20,483 bases of DNA from Gonium pectorale (lineage: Eukaryota; Chlorophyta; Chlorophyceae; Chlamydomonadales; Volvocaceae), in contig LSYV01000059.1 in assembly GCA_001584585.1 (NCBI GenBank), forward strand, positions 352,705 through 373,187, written 5' to 3'. Positions 18,952 through 20,483 of the stretch are shown piece by piece. The translations under genes and the position numbers were made by a program. Every line of letters starts with the position of its first letter. Position 1 is the first letter of the stretch. The notes beneath the pieces are model-generated. The model did no database searches and was not told the origin of the DNA. It saw only the letters and a program-made list of their open reading frames with translations.

Positions 18952-20483
18952 CCGCCCACTCCACCAGCAGCCGCCGGCCCACCCCAGCCTCCCCTTCGAC
19001 AGCCCAGCCCAGCTCAGCCCAGCCCACCTCAGCTCAGCCCCTCAGCCCCAGCGCCACCTCGAGGCCTCGCATGCTGGCGATGGCGCTGGAGCCGCCGCCG
19101 CCCCCACGTCGGTATGCTGGCCGCCGATCCTGGCTATCCTTCCTGCCCTACCACCGGTTCACCGCTCACACGGCGTCCCGGGCGCCGTCGCTGCCTCTGC
19201 CCCCTCCCGGCTGACCGCCGCCTGCTCGCGCCCCCCGCCTCGCCCCCCGCCCGGACTGGGCACTGGCCGGCCGGCGGCTGGGACGCCGGCGTTCACGCTG
19301 GCGACCCTTAGTCGTTCCGCCGGCGCACAGCGTACCGTCCTCCAGACCAGCCGGCGGTTGAGGAGCCACCGATGCGGTGGCACCCGTCGCCGGCCTGTAC
19401 CTGTGCTGGCCCTTGCCCGGGAAATGATGACCGGGGCCGGACTTGCCGCACCTAGTGTGGCAGGGGTGATGGTCCCCTGATCCCGGCACTCTTTCCTCCT
19501 TCCCCTTTCACACAGTCACCCTCCCAACCCGTTCTGATTGCTTGTATTTTGCGCACCCTGTCCTGTCACCGGTGACCCCTCATGTGTGGGGCTCTCCGGC
19601 TCGGCCGTGTTGTGGGGAACCGCTTGCCGGTCCGCACACGGCCAGCTCCATTGCATCCTCACATCACCTGGCCCTTGTCGCTCGTACGCCGGTACGGCCC
19701 CCGTCACTCAGTGCATGATCCGCCCCTTCCCCCATTTATCCACAGCAATTCAGGTTTCGAGTGTGGCGCGTAACTGCTTCGCCTCTGTTTTGCCTCGCCC
19801 GCCCCACATGCTCCATCACCGTCCACTGCTAACTTCTTCTGATGCTTCCGCCGTCCGCCCGCCCACCCCGTAAGTCAGTACAAAGTGATGAATGGGTCAG
19901 TGCCGTGGGGAAAGTCCGTCTGGGCAGGCCCGCGCTCGCGGTGTCAGTGCTGTGCCAGTCTGTCCGCGTGTTAGGTTGGGCGGGTGGGCTTGGGGTCTCC
20001 GCCGCCTCCTCTGCTCTGTGTCAGCAATATATCAGCGACTACAACCGCGAAGGTATGCCACGGCACGTATCGCTCGTCGCTGACATCGCAGTTTTGCAGG
20101 TCGTCTTCAACCCTTTCCAAGACCGTCGTTCCTCCTACTACTGAGTATGCGCTTCGGTGTCCACGACGCGACCCGTTTCCCGTTCCGTATTATCCCCAAA
20201 CCCCCACGGTGGCACAAACACGTCCATACCACCCATACAGGGGCGCCCAGCGGGGGCCAGGGGAGCCGTGGCGCGCACACAGCGCTCGTTCTCTACAGCG
20301 CCGTGTTTTCGCCCTACCGTCGGACAGCAACGTATGACGATGCCCCTGCCCCTGCCCCTGGTTGTATGCAGTGTAAAAAATCCAGCTACCCACACAAACA
20401 GATTGATGTGCTGAGCGGTTGGCGCCGGCGCCCGGCGGCTGGGCTTTTCTTTCGGGTTGGGTCCAACCCACCTCGAGCGACAT
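18952..20483. other. Non-coding right end with low-complexity sequence
   Basis: No supported gene. Short frames exist on both strands, for example a + frame ending VVFNPFQDRRSSYY at 20142-20144 whose last part follows a TTTTGCAG that could be a splice acceptor, but no family is recognised. A TGTAA at about 20373 on the + strand could be a polyadenylation signal for a + strand transcript ending here. Confidence 0.5.
19000..19051 (+). repeat. Low-complexity CAGCCC/CAGCT repeat
   Basis: Imperfect run of CAGCCCAGCC and CAGCTCAGCC units shortly after the end of the reverse transcriptase frame. It could belong to the 3' region of the retroelement or be an unrelated simple repeat. Confidence 0.75.

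Noticed and set aside
19166..19489. - strand frame with CHTRCGKSGPGHHFPGK resembling a retroviral-type zinc knuckle
   Set aside because: The spacing does not fit C-x2-C-x4-H-x4-C: the last cysteine is missing and an extra residue splits the first pair. No flanking gag or polymerase motif is seen.
20190..20483. - strand frame of 97 codons at the right edge as a possible upstream exon of the gene ending at 17589
   Set aside because: It has no splice donor in a matching context, no exon-like codon use, and no similarity in composition to the terminal exon.

Overview
The window is nuclear DNA from a green alga of the Chlamydomonas/Volvox group (Chlamydomonadales); this is inferred. The grounds are very GC-rich coding exons, codon choice ending almost entirely in C or G, many short introns with GTGAGT/GTGCGC-type donors and C-rich acceptors ending GCAG, Ala-, Gly- and Pro-rich low-complexity protein segments, hydroxyproline-type Ser-Pro stretches, and two related MYND-finger coding regions. 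Nothing bacterial (operons, ribosome binding sites) is present.

Left part (417-7891, + strand): the 3' part of a 14-exon gene for an M1-family zinc aminopeptidase. I rebuilt the exons from splice signals and reading phase. The join of exons 2 and 3 restores the zinc site HExxH-X18-E exactly, which is strong internal support. The protein carries a 257-residue Pro/Ser-rich arm inside what should be the first beta hairpin of domain III. The 5' end of the gene lies before the window.

Middle (9533-16649, - strand): a complete two-exon gene for a 1284-residue protein with a C-terminal MYND zinc finger (12319-16649), and downstream of it a frameshifted, MYND-less relative (9533-10528). The two share near-perfect DNA blocks of 46 and 47 bases, separated by divergent sequence whose length differs by 2 bases. 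The space between the two holds dispersed direct repeats and CA-type microsatellites.

Right part (16650-20483): mostly non-coding. A 36-residue terminal exon on the - strand (17589-17699) ends an otherwise unseen gene. Directly beside it, in the opposite orientation, lies a 5'-truncated and frame-broken reverse transcriptase remnant (about 17850-18951), most like Penelope-type or related retroelements. The last 1.5 kb shows only simple repeats and uncertain short reading frames.

The genes show no common pathway. The aminopeptidase is probably an extracellular or cell-surface enzyme. The MYND proteins belong to an expanded, functionally unassigned algal family. The retroelement and minisatellites mark the region as repeat-rich and rearranging. 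I see no CRISPR, tRNA or rRNA.
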